64,000 nucleotides of DNA. Source: Arthonia radiata (taxonomy: Eukaryota; Ascomycota; Arthoniomycetes; Arthoniales; Arthoniaceae). The DNA lies in the NCBI GenBank assembly GCA_002989075.1, contig PSQN01000004.1, positions 124,001 through 188,000 on the forward strand. The letters are read 5' to 3'. Position 1 is the first letter of the stretch. Every line of letters starts with the position of its first letter. The notes under the pieces were generated by a model that worked only from the letters and a program-made list of their open reading frames with translations, had not been told where the DNA came from and ran no database searches. This document shows positions 10,118 through 20,368 of this stretch, piece by piece. The position numbers and the translations under genes are program-made.

Positions 10118-11683
10118 CTATCGACCGCATCTCTTCAGCTCCAAGTACCGTAGTGGGGGAAAAATCAATGCCGCAAACGTGAATCCGATGTAGTTCCCCA
10201 TATCCGCTCCGTAGTCGCCCACAAGCTTCGCAATAGGTCCCACGTACCACACTTGGGCCATCGAGATGATAGCTCCAGCCCAACCCACGAGGAAGGCCAC
10301 AAGCGCTGCGGCACCGACAGGTAGTGCGTTCGGGGTACTCCAAGCCGTCCAGTCAAAGCCCCGGCGTCGTCTGAATATAAGATGCTCTTCGAGTGTGATT
10401 GCAATAAATATCGATAGCCAGTAACCCATAATGGCCAGGAAGTTCGTGAAGATCTCCGCAAGGTGGTCACGACCTGCAAGAGCGCAGACGGTGAAGATGA
10501 TTACTCCGACTAGATTCCATACTACGCGTGGGATGCGTGCAAATAGCCTTCCGAGTATCTGGAAGTCGATCCCAGAGGAATATGTGGGCGGCATCATATT
10601 AGCGACAAGACCAAGCGCCATGACCACACTGCAGAAGTTGCCGAAAGTACCGAGAGGTGCGAATCCCTCGACGATCAAAGCACCTTGGGAGACCTCGTAA
10701 GCGCCGCTCCAAGCCGGGTCTGCTGTGATGCCTGAACCGAGTCCGATGCCCAGCAGAAATGCATAAGTGAAGCTAAAGGTGAGTCCAATCATGGTAGCTG
10801 TGAAGACCTTCCACCGAGGTGTATTTTCCGGATAGTATACAAAGTAATCGGCGCCTGCGCCAGAGTATGTGATGGCTGCTGAAAGGCATATACCAAAGAA
10901 AGATAGTCGATCGCCAACGCGTGTCTCTCCATTGCCGTCTGTGGGCGTGTCGAGATTGAAATTAGGACCAGCAACGCCTGCTAAAATGCTGAATACGATG
11001 ATCTGAGGTAGCCAAGCGTAGCGCTCATAAAGATGAAAGATTCGGTATCCGAATGTTGTGATTGCCAATGTAACCACAGCGGTAATGATAATGCCTACCA
11101 CAACGGATAAGCTGCCATTGGGTGAGACCGCAGACAAGATCTGCCCAGCCACTACTGCATCAATGAGTGCGTAGCCCAACAGGACGATCAGATTAAGAAT
11201 GACGATTAGCTTGGCGGGCCAGTAGCCCATAATGTATCTCGCGAAGATCAAGGTACGATGACCAGACCTTGGACCGAAGCTTGCCATGTAAGCAACTGGT
11301 AAGCATCCGATGAGCATGCCAAAGACAGCGCAGAGGGCAGCATCCCTAAAGCTGAGATAAAACACGACCGGTCCTAGCATGCCGAGAGTGATGTTGTTGG
11401 CGGCTAGATTGATCGAGAACCAGAGCACAGATATTTGTGAGTAGCCGAGCGATTTCGTCGGATGACGCTCGCCTGGCTCTACCCGACGTATCCCTCGAGT
11501 TTCAAGATTTGCAGCGATCAAATGGTGCTCATACTTCTGGAGCCAGGACTTACTTCGTGAGTCAATTGCCAAATCATCAGCAGCGGACAAGGGTGTTTTC
11601 TGCTCCGGTCCATTTTGATGGGTAGAATCGACTCCTGCTTCGAGGTCTCCAGGAGCTGTTATTTTTGCGTTGGATTGAGACAT
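10118..11683 (-). CDS. NCS1 purine/cytosine-type permease
   Basis: One exon, 521 residues from the ATG at 11683, which has A at -3. The frame is open further upstream to a GTG, but no ATG lies there. A hydrophilic N-terminal tail of about 100 residues carries the motif NLETRGIRRVEPGERH, usual for fungal Fcy2-type transporters. About twelve membrane segments follow, including FSINLAANNITLGMLGPVVF (TM1, substrate-binding region), FGPRSGHRTLIFARYIMGYW and SAAITYSGAGADYFVYYP. The family moves cytosine, purines or related nucleobases with protons across the plasma membrane. The exact substrate cannot be assigned from what I see. The end of the protein (PPLRYLELKRCGR) is short and basic. Confidence 0.93.
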   Translation of the reverse strand: MSQSNAKITAPGDLEAGVDSTHQNGPEQKTPLSAADDLAIDSRSKSWLQKYEHHLIAANLETRGIRRVEPGERHPTKSLGYSQISVLWFSINLAANNITLGMLGPVVFYLSFRDAALCAVFGMLIGCLPVAYMASFGPRSGHRTLIFARYIMGYWPAKLIVILNLIVLLGYALIDAVVAGQILSAVSPNGSLSVVVGIIITAVVTLAITTFGYRIFHLYERYAWLPQIIVFSILAGVAGPNFNLDTPTDGNGETRVGDRLSFFGICLSAAITYSGAGADYFVYYPENTPRWKVFTATMIGLTFSFTYAFLLGIGLGSGITADPAWSGAYEVSQGALIVEGFAPLGTFGNFCSVVMALGLVANMMPPTYSSGIDFQILGRLFARIPRVVWNLVGVIIFTVCALAGRDHLAEIFTNFLAIMGYWLSIFIAITLEEHLIFRRRRGFDWTAWSTPNALPVGAAALVAFLVGWAGAIISMAQVWYVGPIAKLVGDYGADMGNYIGFTFAALIFPPLRYLELKRCGR

Positions 11684-12230
11684 TGTTGAAGGTGGCAACG
11701 AGTCCTTATCGCTAGTATTACCTAGGTCAAGTTCAACCGTATTTCTCAGATCGTCGTGCTGGTGATCAACGACGAACACCGGTCCGTTGCACTCCTTTCA
11801 AAGACGAATGTTCCAACTGCTCACAGAAGTGAAGAAGAATCATCGGTCTGGAAAATCTTTGCTAGGTCGCAAGGGTATTTCCAGAAAGAGTAAAACAGGA
11901 CGGATAGCGCACGTGCGAGTCACGGGCGCACCCAACGCACGTGCAGGCGGGTGTAAACGACGGGAATAATGGAATGCTCAACTCATGAAGCCCGGATTAT
12001 TCAGGTGAAATTGACACTGCAGAGGACTACGCATCGCAATATAAAACACGATCATATCTCATTTGGCTTTCAATGTGATCAATCTAAGCTAGTCGATACA
12101 GGAGGGGAGAGAAGTGAAGTCGCAGTCTGTGGCTGCCGGCGCACATGGCTCATGGCCCAGTGGTCGTTGCTATTTGATAGAACTGTAAGATGACACGTCC
12201 GAGAAGTTCGATAAGCTCTGTCAAGTGTGC
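11684..12230. other. Intergenic region upstream of the permease
   Basis: A gap of 547 bases. It holds the permease promoter and the 3' end of the Bax-inhibitor-family gene, both on the minus strand. It contains the paired motif GCACGTGCGAGTC and CGCACGTGCAGG at about 11910-11945, two CACGTG (E-box) cores some 30 bases apart, candidates for bHLH factor binding. No coding frame is convincing. Confidence 0.4.
11908..11945. promoter_or_regulatory. Two CACGTG cores upstream of the permease
   Basis: The stretch reads cgcacgtgcgagtc, then twenty-odd bases later cgcacgtgcagg. CACGTG is the core bound by fungal bHLH regulators such as Pho4/Cbf1 types. The pair lies about 230-270 bases upstream of the permease ATG. 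Function is inferred only from motif and position. Confidence 0.35.
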
Positions 12231-13327
12231 TCATTTCCTCCTGTTGCCACTCATCCCCAAGATCTGGACCATCCGGATAAAAATGTTAATGAAGTCCAAT
12301 TCGAGGCTGATACTCTCATTGACGACGTCCTTCTTCATCATGCCTCGCTCGGCATACCTGGCGTGAGCAAGGATCTTCTGAATGTCATAAAGCGTGAAGC
12401 CACCAAACACCGCCAGGCCTCCGTATAGCCAGATGTTCTCCGTCCACATAAGCGTCCGAGCGGCAGTAGCTGGAATGATAAGAGGCGCAAGGCCAGATAG
12501 CGCAACGATGGCCACACCGCCCAGCAGTGGCGCGCCGAGATACAGGTATTTCTCTTGCTTAGCGGTTGCTCCAACGAATGCAATGCTGCCCATCATGCCA
12601 ACGGTGTAGAGTCCAGCGCGTGCGAGAAGTGCAGGCTGCATGAAGAGTAGTGGGCTCAAAACCGCAGCCTGAGTGACGTTGAAAGCTGCCCAAAGAGCGT
12701 ACTTTGGGACGTAGTTGTCCGGACTGGTGTAAAACGTCCCCATCATTGTTCCGATCGACGCAGCAATGCCGCCACCCATCACTAGCCATGGATTGGCGGC
12801 CATCAGACGGACAGACCATCCGCTCGTATGAAGAGCGCGTGCAGCGACTGCGATAATACCAAGGCCGAGTCCAGTATGCAGGAAGGTCTGATTGAGGTAG
12901 CTTCGTTCGAAAGGTGGCATGCCACCATCCTCACGGGTCTCGCGGTTGAAAATTCTGGAGAGTGATTGTCAGCTCAAAACAGAAATCAAATTCTACGAAC
13001 GTCGACTTACAAGTTGATGGCAAGGAGCGTGCCACCAAAGATGGCGCCGCCATATATGAGCCTTTGTCGCAAGTCGCCACTATTTGCCTGGAAGCCTGGA
13101 GCCTGCTGGGTGATAGTTCGCCGCGATCCTTGTTGTGCAGTGCGGCGGGAAGCATTTTGGAAGACGGAGTTGCGAGCCTTGGAGAGCGTGAAAGTATCTG
13201 ATGCTGGTGATGATCTGAAAGCTGTTTTTGATGTGTTGTGGAATGCGCGTGCAAGCGTGCTCGATGGATGTGGTAGCTGCTTGACGCCTGCTGTGACCGC
13301 GAAGGGCCGCCGCAAAAGTGTTGCCAT
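12231..13327 (-). CDS. Mitochondrial Bax-inhibitor-family protein (GHITM-like)
   Basis: Exons 13327-13011 and 12954-12231 keep phase (56-nt intron, donor GTAAGT) and give 346 residues. The start MATLLRRPFAVTAG opens a basic, Ser/Thr-rich stretch without acidic residues (AFHNTSKTAFRSS), a good mitochondrial presequence. The frame is open upstream to 13432 but the ATG at 13327 gives the sensible presequence. After the junction comes the fungal signature FNRETREDGGMPPFERSYLN, then seven or so hydrophobic segments (for example LGIIAVAARALHTSGW, AALLARAGLYTVGMMG-like regions, ENIWLYGGLAVFGGFTLYD). Animal relatives (GHITM/TMBIM5) sit in the inner mitochondrial membrane and affect cristae and ion balance. 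By family this is an inner-membrane protein; its role here is inferred. Confidence 0.9.
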
Positions 13328-13984
13328 GTTGATAGGTGAGTCTATGTAGAAGGGGATACGTGATGGCGCAGAGAGAGAGATGCACTGAACTGGTCGATGA
13401 CGAAGTGCCACCACCACTCTCGAGCTTTCCAAAGCTCAGACCACGTTATCTCCTCACCCTAACCCTCCGCTCTCTGACTGCCCCAGATCTCCAGGGTTCA
13501 AACTCAACTAAATTTAGAGATAGTCTTGACGTCCCCATTGCGACTGCTCAACCACCCTTTCCCTACCACACCTTTCCGCACTTTTGTACATAGCCTAAAC
13601 GCCCATCCATCTCCCAACTCGTCCTCGGGAAGTGCGAAGACAGGTACCGGATTCACACATGCCGCTGGCCTTCCGGTAATCCCACGCCAAGGCGACTGCG
13701 GCATTATCCCTCCCCAGGCTCCGCGCTTCTGCAACTTGAGATCTTTCCCAACAGCTGTTCCAGCGCCTCCTTAACAATCTCACATTGGAGACAACTTCCC
13801 AGATGTCCACCCTCTGCATGAGTATCCCAGTCACTCCTTTGCTCATGAGGTATAGAGCTTCTGCCGCTCATTTAAAGGAAGCAAGCAAGCCGTTAAGCTG
13901 CTTGCCGATCAGCGAGTAATGGATGTGACAACTCAGCCTATCTACCTTCACAACCTCTTCATTTTCCGCTAGATCATTTCAGTC
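13328..13984. other. Divergent promoter region
   Basis: A gap of 657 bases between the minus-strand Bax-inhibitor-family gene and the plus-strand F-box-like gene. Both promoters must lie here. The right half contains pyrimidine-rich runs. No gene or repeat recognised. Confidence 0.5.
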
Positions 13985-16900
13985 ATGACTGCGACGATCA
14001 CGCAGCTACCAAAACCCTTATCGGCAATGTTCACGTCTCTGGCGGACGAAGTATTACGGCTGCGCTCACATCGAACGTCAGAGGAGCCTGAGTTTCACGA
14101 TGCGCCGGAAATACTCTCTGAATTTGCAACGCCTACATTCGACGGACTACCGTCGTCCTTCCAGGAGTTGTGAGCGAGCGAGTCGCAACGTGCTCACCTG
14201 AAGCAAGCTGACAAGCCAATAGACTTCTACTCTCGGTCGATCCAGAGACCTTCGCCTCACTTTCTGTGCTCAACAGACGCTGGCGAACAACAACCAGCAC
14301 AACCCTTTTCTACTCCTACCACCTCGCAAAGTGCACCGCCAGCGCCGATGAGCATCAGAAACGAAGATGGTCGGACTACAAGGACCTCGAACTGGCAGCG
14401 CTGAAGACACTTTTTGCAAGAGAGGCAAAGCGGAATCTGTTCTCAATATACAGGCAACGGCACACCACATATCGTCTGAATGCGCCGCCAGATGTGTCTG
14501 CATCTGCAGTTCCACATGGCGAAGCTTTCTCCTACGCATTTTCGTCGAAGGGTTCGAAGTTGGTCGTCAGCAGCAGCTCGAAGATGTTCGTGGTGAATCT
14601 CGCGATCGGCCAGCCTGAGGTGACCGCAGCCTTCGTGCTACAACGCCGACCGACTGCAGTGGCAATTTCTGACGATGGCCGGACGCTCGCTATGCTTGCA
14701 CCCGAATGGCGTATCAACACTTTCAACATACATCAGAAGGCCGCACATCTATTTCACACTTTCCTCTTAGACGAGCCTGCAACTGCACTGGCCCTCAGCC
14801 CAGATGAGTCGCTACTGGTCGCAGCTCAATCGCGCGGCGTCGAGTTCTTTGCGCTTGATGAAGTGCGAGGCACAGCACCTCGCCGCAAGCTGGCCTGCGA
14901 GCCTGTATCGCATCTGCGATTTGCTGGCAATGGCAGCTTCCTACTAGGCACCAACATCCGTTCTGTCGATGCAACGACTACGGTTATTAACGCACCTTCT
15001 CACATGCCCACTCAATTTGGTGACGAGGACGATGAGATCACATCTGCAAACGTCTGGCTCTCGCAGCCTCTGTTTCCCTCGTCCTTCGGCAAGACCACTC
15101 ATGCGACGCCAGTCCCGGGGGATGACTCGTCGATTTTCGCATACGATGCGCCAGCTGAGACGTATGGTCTGCTGGACTTCCAGAAAATGAAATTCGTCAA
15201 TAGCGTTGTAAAAGCTGGCGGAGACATTGTAGGCTCCGCAGCCAGCGTGCCCAGCGTAACATCAGATGCATGCCTCGTAGCATTACCTATATCTGGTCAA
15301 GGTCTACAAGTTGCTTCATTGCCTCTGGACCGATTTTCTTCAGGGCATCAGCGGACACCAAGCGCGCCTCCACTATACCAATCTGAGGGTCAAGGTGACA
15401 CCCATAGCAGACATCATCAGCGATGGATTGCACTCACAGAAAAGGGTCTTGCGGCTCATTGGACGCTGGTATCAGAGAGTAAAGGTGCCTCAATGAAACA
15501 ACGACTGACTATTGTTGGATCTGACGATGTCAATGGCAAACGTCGTGAGTCTGCCATTGAAGAGCCTAAAGACAGTGGAGTCATTCACTTCCTCGACTTT
15601 GGATTTGGCAACGAGTCTTCTGAGCGTCAAGAGGTCAATCTGGACTTGTCCGACATCCCAACGATCTTGCTAGAGGAGGGCTCGACCGCGAATGATGCTG
15701 AAAGTGCTCTAGCTCGGCAATCGTTAGGAAGTCGCGCCAGTGACAATCCGCGCAATGCACCACTCGTGCGTACAGTGACCTCAGCGAGGAAGAAGGACCG
15801 TCGCCGAAGTTTAGAGAAGATTGCACCTCCAGATTCGAAAGAACCTGATGACAGTATTTCACCAGAAGAACGGCACTTAGATGCGCCGTATCATCCGTCC
15901 GACCCCCGACCGCAGGGATTCCTCCAAAGGCAAAGTACAGCTGCCCGAGCGCGCGGTAGTCGTCCACGCTCAATGCCCATGGATCCCCGTGAGCAAATGC
16001 GCAATCCGTCTGGAAGAGGTGAGGTCCCCGACGAGAGCGATGCAGATGGATGGGTTCCCCCACCGCCTGAATACGTCAAGGAAACCGACCAACAACTACC
16101 GGACGAACTTCAACGCACGTTGAGCCCGCCTAGAGTCCCCGAGAGAAGTCCGGCACGAAAGTCCGCTTCTACACCAAATTTGCTCCTTATCGAGTCGCGA
16201 GACAACACTTCACAACCCGTTTCATCACCAGACGATTTCGTTCCACCAGCGCAGCCACGCCCGGAACGGAAGCGCACATTTGTAGAGAAAGCACGGAGAT
16301 CTATTTTCGGGTTACCCGGGTTGCGCAAAGAGAAGAGTAGCACCCTAGAAACAACCGAAGCACAAACTCGCAAGAAACCAGACAGCACTTCCACTGGGAC
16401 ACCGAAGGAGTCTTCTGACTCGCGTCCCTCAGACAACAACATACCCGCCGCGGTACCTCGAGCGGCAAATTCGCGCCGAAACTCCATCTTCGACCGTCCG
16501 CTTTCACTCTACACGCAGCTACGCCCTGCGAACACCCGTTCTGTGTCTTCTCCGCTTGAGAATCGGCCCCAAACACCACCATCCTCATTTCCGGCTCTTC
16601 CTCAGTCGCAGCCAGAGTCACCAACCCCACCGTCGCCCTCGCAAGTTGAGCGCCTCCATCGCCGCCAAGCCTCGGGCTCAATCTCCTCTGTTCGCTCGGA
16701 CTACTCCTCGGTACCGCGCGGGGCTGTCGGCGCCCACAGAAGAGGCACCAACACAATGCCAAGTCCTTGGGCGAGCAGCCTGATGCTGAACACCGTCGAC
16801 GAAGACACGCCGGGCGCGACGCGAAGTCGACCTGTCAGTAGTTACAACATGAACGGTATGTACGGCTCGCCCGGGCCAAGTCGGCCGTTGAGCATCAATC

Positions 16901-17322
16901 TAAACGGACCTGGTCCAAGCGGAATGAACGGGTCCAGCCCTAGCGGAACGAAAGCGCCTCAACAGGAGACCATCAGGGAGAGTCGGCCTCCGACAAGGCT
17001 CCAAGAGGCGAGTTTGGAGAGCAGCAGAAGTCCAACGTCACCGAGGCCGAATACTGCGGACCCCGTCAGCAAGCGGCGAAGCTTCATGCCTGGCTCTCGA
17101 CTGGCCAGTATACCGTCTGTCGGCAACATGCTGAGTCCGATTAAGAGTCGGGATCGCTCTGGCAAGAGTCCGGCAGCGGGCGTGCAGGGAAGTGGGTCAA
17201 AGAGGCTGCAGAGCAACGGCAGCGTGAGAAAGATGGGTGGAGATGTGAAGGAGAAGGAGGGCTTCAAGAAGAAGCTGGCGAGGTTCAAGAAGAGCGTGAT
17301 CAAGAATTTGGAGAGTGTTTGA
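13985..17322 (+). CDS. F-box-like protein with beta-propeller-like region and long disordered tail
   Basis: Exons 13985-14169 and 14223-17322 (53-nt intron, branch GCTGAC) give 1094 residues. Around residues 50-82 the segment GLPSSFQELLLLSVDP, then FASLSVLNRRWR, resembles an F-box, the part that docks on Skp1 in SCF ubiquitin ligases. Residues 150-450 contain repeated beta-type units such as AFSYAFSSKGSKLVVSSSS, PTAVAISDDGRTLAMLAP and ATALALSPDESLLVAAQSRG, like degenerate WD40 blades. From about residue 500 the protein is Ser/Pro/Arg-rich and looks disordered, with many SP and RRxS sites. The last 40 residues are strongly basic (KKKLARFKKSVIKNL). A SCF adaptor role is inference from the F-box-like segment alone; a membrane- or septum-associated scaffold is also possible. 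Confidence 0.85.
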
Positions 17323-17887
17323 ATAACGGCAACTGTGTGGCAGAGTATATTGGCTAGCAGCATTTGTATCGCGTAATAGGTGTGAGGCAGGTTTGGATCA
17401 TGAACAGCATGGAGGCGGCTTGGATAGCATTGAGTATACTGCATAGCGATGGCGTTCGCTTGTATAGTGTATTCAGATATGAAGATGTGGTAACGTTGGA
17501 TAGATAATAGATAATACTGAGCTCGACAAACACAAATGAAACCCAGGTCGTGCTCTCAAACTCGTAGTTCCTACGTTGTCATCACTGGAAATGCTTTCTT
17601 GGGCAGTGGACTGAGGCCATCAGGTCGATGAACGCAAGTTCACGTGATGCTCATGCACGCATGAGGCACAGCACATTGGTATTCCCGCCAAGACGCTCTC
17701 ACTTGACCGTACTCTGCAGTCTACTTTTCCCGACTTTTGGCAACATTCTTCCAGCTAGTACAAAGGTCAGCACGGCGATCGCGGCCATAGCTTGAAGTAC
17801 GGCGAGGGTGCACTCTACCTGGGTATCCGCGATCTCTTTGAGCTCGCAGCGCATCCATCGCTCTCCGCAACTTAGCTGTCAGAGAAA
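17323..17887. other. Intergenic region
   Basis: A gap of 565 bases between the F-box-like gene and the first TenA-like gene, both on the plus strand. It should hold a terminator and a promoter. I see no repeat, RNA gene or convincing small ORF. Confidence 0.45.
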
Positions 17888-18916
17888 ATGAGCTCTGCTA
17901 ACGACGCCCTTGGAAAGCGGAAGCGTGCGGAGACTGGAGGCCCAGATGCCAACAGTGGTACAGTGCCGAACGCGCTGCAAACTGCTTCCATCGAAGTTGT
18001 AACTGAGCAAACCCCCAAAAGCGACGAGCATGCAAGAGCTCACGCAAATGCCGACATGGAAGCCCAGGGCAGGACTCCCGGCACGATGACAGGCAACTCG
18101 CATTCCCCACTGATTCAGCGTTTCACTCGCACGAACGTTCTCCTCCAGCATCGCGCCATCAATTCCTCCTTCCTATTCCTCGTAGGCAAAGGCACTTTAA
18201 CACGGGGTACAATCTCTCGCTGGCTAGTCCAGTACATACATTACACCCGGGTGTATATCACCTTCATTGCCGGACTTATAGCTCGACTAATACTTCCTTT
18301 CACGCTCACCTGTGACGACGCCAGTGGCAACGGAAAAATGCGGCAAACGCTCTCCACCACGACGTATGTATGCTTGGTTAATACACTCCGCCACGCAAGC
18401 AATAATGCCCTACTACTCGACCAGCTGGCAGTCAAGTTCGGCATCCACAATCTCACGGACACTCCCGTAGCTGAACCCTCGGCAGCGATAGAATCTCTCG
18501 CGAATCTCATGACCAAGACGTCCGCAGAAGCGTGGCAGTCGGATACTGAGATGCCGCAAGGTCTCGTTCTTGTATGGGCGCACGAATTTCTCAGCTATAG
18601 TGGCTGGCTCTATGCCGAATCTGTAATGCCACGCTGTTGTAGAGTGGATAGCAAAGGAAGACTCTGTGCAGTCCATCAGTGCTGTGCGGAAGCTGAGGCT
18701 CTATGTGAGCAGATCTTTCCGATGGCGTTGACGGAGCTTGCGCGGAAATCTATGTTGGACTGGAGTGCGGTGGTGGACACTTGGGCTGACCGTCTCGGTG
18801 TCATGGAGGATCAGGCTAAGCTGAAGGAGGCGGAACAACTATGGGAACAGATGTTGAAGATCCAAGCAGACCTATGGCCGAACCCCGAGGAAACTACTGT
18901 GAGTACATCGGCTTGA
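17888..18916 (+). CDS. TenA/THI-4-like protein with N-terminal extension (copy 1)
   Basis: One exon, 342 residues. The first ~75 residues are a polar extension holding a basic cluster (GKRKRAE) that could be a nuclear signal. The rest fits the all-helical TenA/heme-oxygenase fold: FLFLVGKGTLTRGTISRWL, then YIHYTRVYITFIAGLIARL, VLVWAHEFLSYSGWLYA and a C-terminal helix QMLKIQADLWPN. The family includes thiaminase II enzymes that salvage the thiamine pyrimidine, but fungal members of this divergent type are not known to share that activity. The next gene (19423) is a paralog in the same orientation, with the same motif order, so the two arose by tandem duplication. Sequence alone does not show a catalytic cysteine at a position I can assign. 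Confidence 0.8.
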   Translation: MSSANDALGKRKRAETGGPDANSGTVPNALQTASIEVVTEQTPKSDEHARAHANADMEAQGRTPGTMTGNSHSPLIQRFTRTNVLLQHRAINSSFLFLVGKGTLTRGTISRWLVQYIHYTRVYITFIAGLIARLILPFTLTCDDASGNGKMRQTLSTTTYVCLVNTLRHASNNALLLDQLAVKFGIHNLTDTPVAEPSAAIESLANLMTKTSAEAWQSDTEMPQGLVLVWAHEFLSYSGWLYAESVMPRCCRVDSKGRLCAVHQCCAEAEALCEQIFPMALTELARKSMLDWSAVVDTWADRLGVMEDQAKLKEAEQLWEQMLKIQADLWPNPEETTVSTSA

Positions 18917-19422
18917 AGTTAGAGGAGTATTGCAGCGACAAGGTCTCGTGCGTGAAGAAGGAAGTCAACTGGTGGGAGCCACGCATTCGATCGGGGAGTG
19001 CTCCCACATTATTACAAGCGCGGATCGCTGAATTCTCACGACTGTGATCTCCAAAAATTTGTGTATCGAGGTTGTCTTTGGAGCTTGTAGGCGTATTAAG
19101 GCAAGGCGCAATGATCTCTTATGGGTCAGTATAAAGCCATATTCACGTTTAAGGGGCGATAGTGATATCCAAAGCGAGTTAATGAGTCCCAAGGAGAAGT
19201 AGATACAGGCCGGGAAATAGCGTTCTAGGATGACGTCAGAGCACTGACATTACACCCATGCTCATGACAGCATTGGCATTTCAGGGAGGACCGTAGTCAG
19301 CTTGCAGTCTCGCTGATGTGATGCGTAGTAGTGATTTTAAGCTCGCGAGCTGGATACCGTATGCAGGTTCAACAAACCACTTTTGAGTCCGTTCCGCATC
19401 AGAGCTCAAGAAGGTATCGCAT
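18917..19422. other. Intergenic region between the tandem TenA-like genes
   Basis: A gap of 506 bases between two paralogous plus-strand genes, holding the terminator of one and the promoter of the other. A TGACGTCA palindrome (CRE-like) occurs at about 19233-19240 (gatgacgtcaga). No other feature seen. Confidence 0.45.
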
Positions 19423-20292
19423 ATGCCAATGATACAAACCCTCTCTGAATTCCTCCTTCGTCGCCCATCTAACCTCGAGCATACACCACCCAAGCTCATA
19501 ATATCCGCCACACAAGCACCCTTTCTCCTGCATGCCGGCCGTGGCACTCTGTCCGCCCAGACATTGACCCACTGGCTGGCACAAGACACGCACTACACAC
19601 GCGCCTACGTCAAGTTTCTGGGTAAAGTTCTCGCGGCCTTACCTCTCCCCTTCTCAAGCGAGGCCAAGCATGCAAATGGAGCCGATGATTTTGGGGAGGG
19701 TGTGGGAAGCGAGGGCCGATGTCTTGAGTTCCGCATCTTTGATCTGGTGACGGGCGCGCTGGTGAATATACAGCGGGAGATGGCGTTCTTCGAGGATACG
19801 GCTAATACGTATGGGTTGCATGTGGAGGAAGCTAAGCCGAGTACGGCGACAGAGCAGTATGGGCAGCTGCTTCGAAGGGTGGGTGAGGATGCCAAGGAGG
19901 GGTGAGTTGCCGTGGAAGTGGCTTGTCGATTAACCATAGGGGCGGTGCTGACAGTTCATGATAGTGTAGAGAACTTGCTGTTGGCATTGGTAATGCTGTG
20001 GGCGACTGAGCATGTGTATTTGACGGCGTGGCAATACGCAAAGAGCAACATGCCGTCGGAAGAAGTGGCTAATGGGGGTGCTGCGACAAAAGCGCTGCGT
20101 GAGCGTTTTATCCCCAACTGGACTTCTCCTGAGTTTGAGCGGTTCGTGGAAGAATGTCGACGCTTGATGGATGAGCTTGGTACCATAGCGGGGATCAACG
20201 TGATTGGGCAGGCGCGGGAGAAGTGTTCGGGCGTTTGGCGGCAAGTGCTGGAAGTCGAAGCGGACTTCTGGCCTACCATGGCTGAGTCGTAG
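19423..20292 (+). CDS. TenA/THI-4-like protein (copy 2)
   Basis: Exons 19423-19901 and 19965-20292 (63-nt intron, donor GTGAGT, branch GCTGAC) give 268 residues. The core mirrors copy 1: FLLHAGRGTLSAQTLTHWL for FLFLVGKGTLTRGTISRWL, HYTRAYVKFLGKVLAALPLPF for HYTRVYITFIAG, LVMLWATEHVYLTAWQYA for LVLVWAHEFLSYSGWLYA and WRQVLEVEADFWPT for WEQMLKIQADLWPN. Unlike copy 1 it lacks the long polar N-terminal extension and carries an intron in the second half. The intron falls in the helical core, so either copy 1 lost it or copy 2 gained it. The start could also be the Met two codons downstream. Its stop lies 76 bases from the convergent CorA-like gene. Confidence 0.82.
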
Positions 20293-20368
20293 ATATGTGC
20301 GCCGGTCGACCGTTGAGACTGAGTGTTGCACAATCTCATTCAGCGTCCCCTTAGATCGGAGGTCTCAC

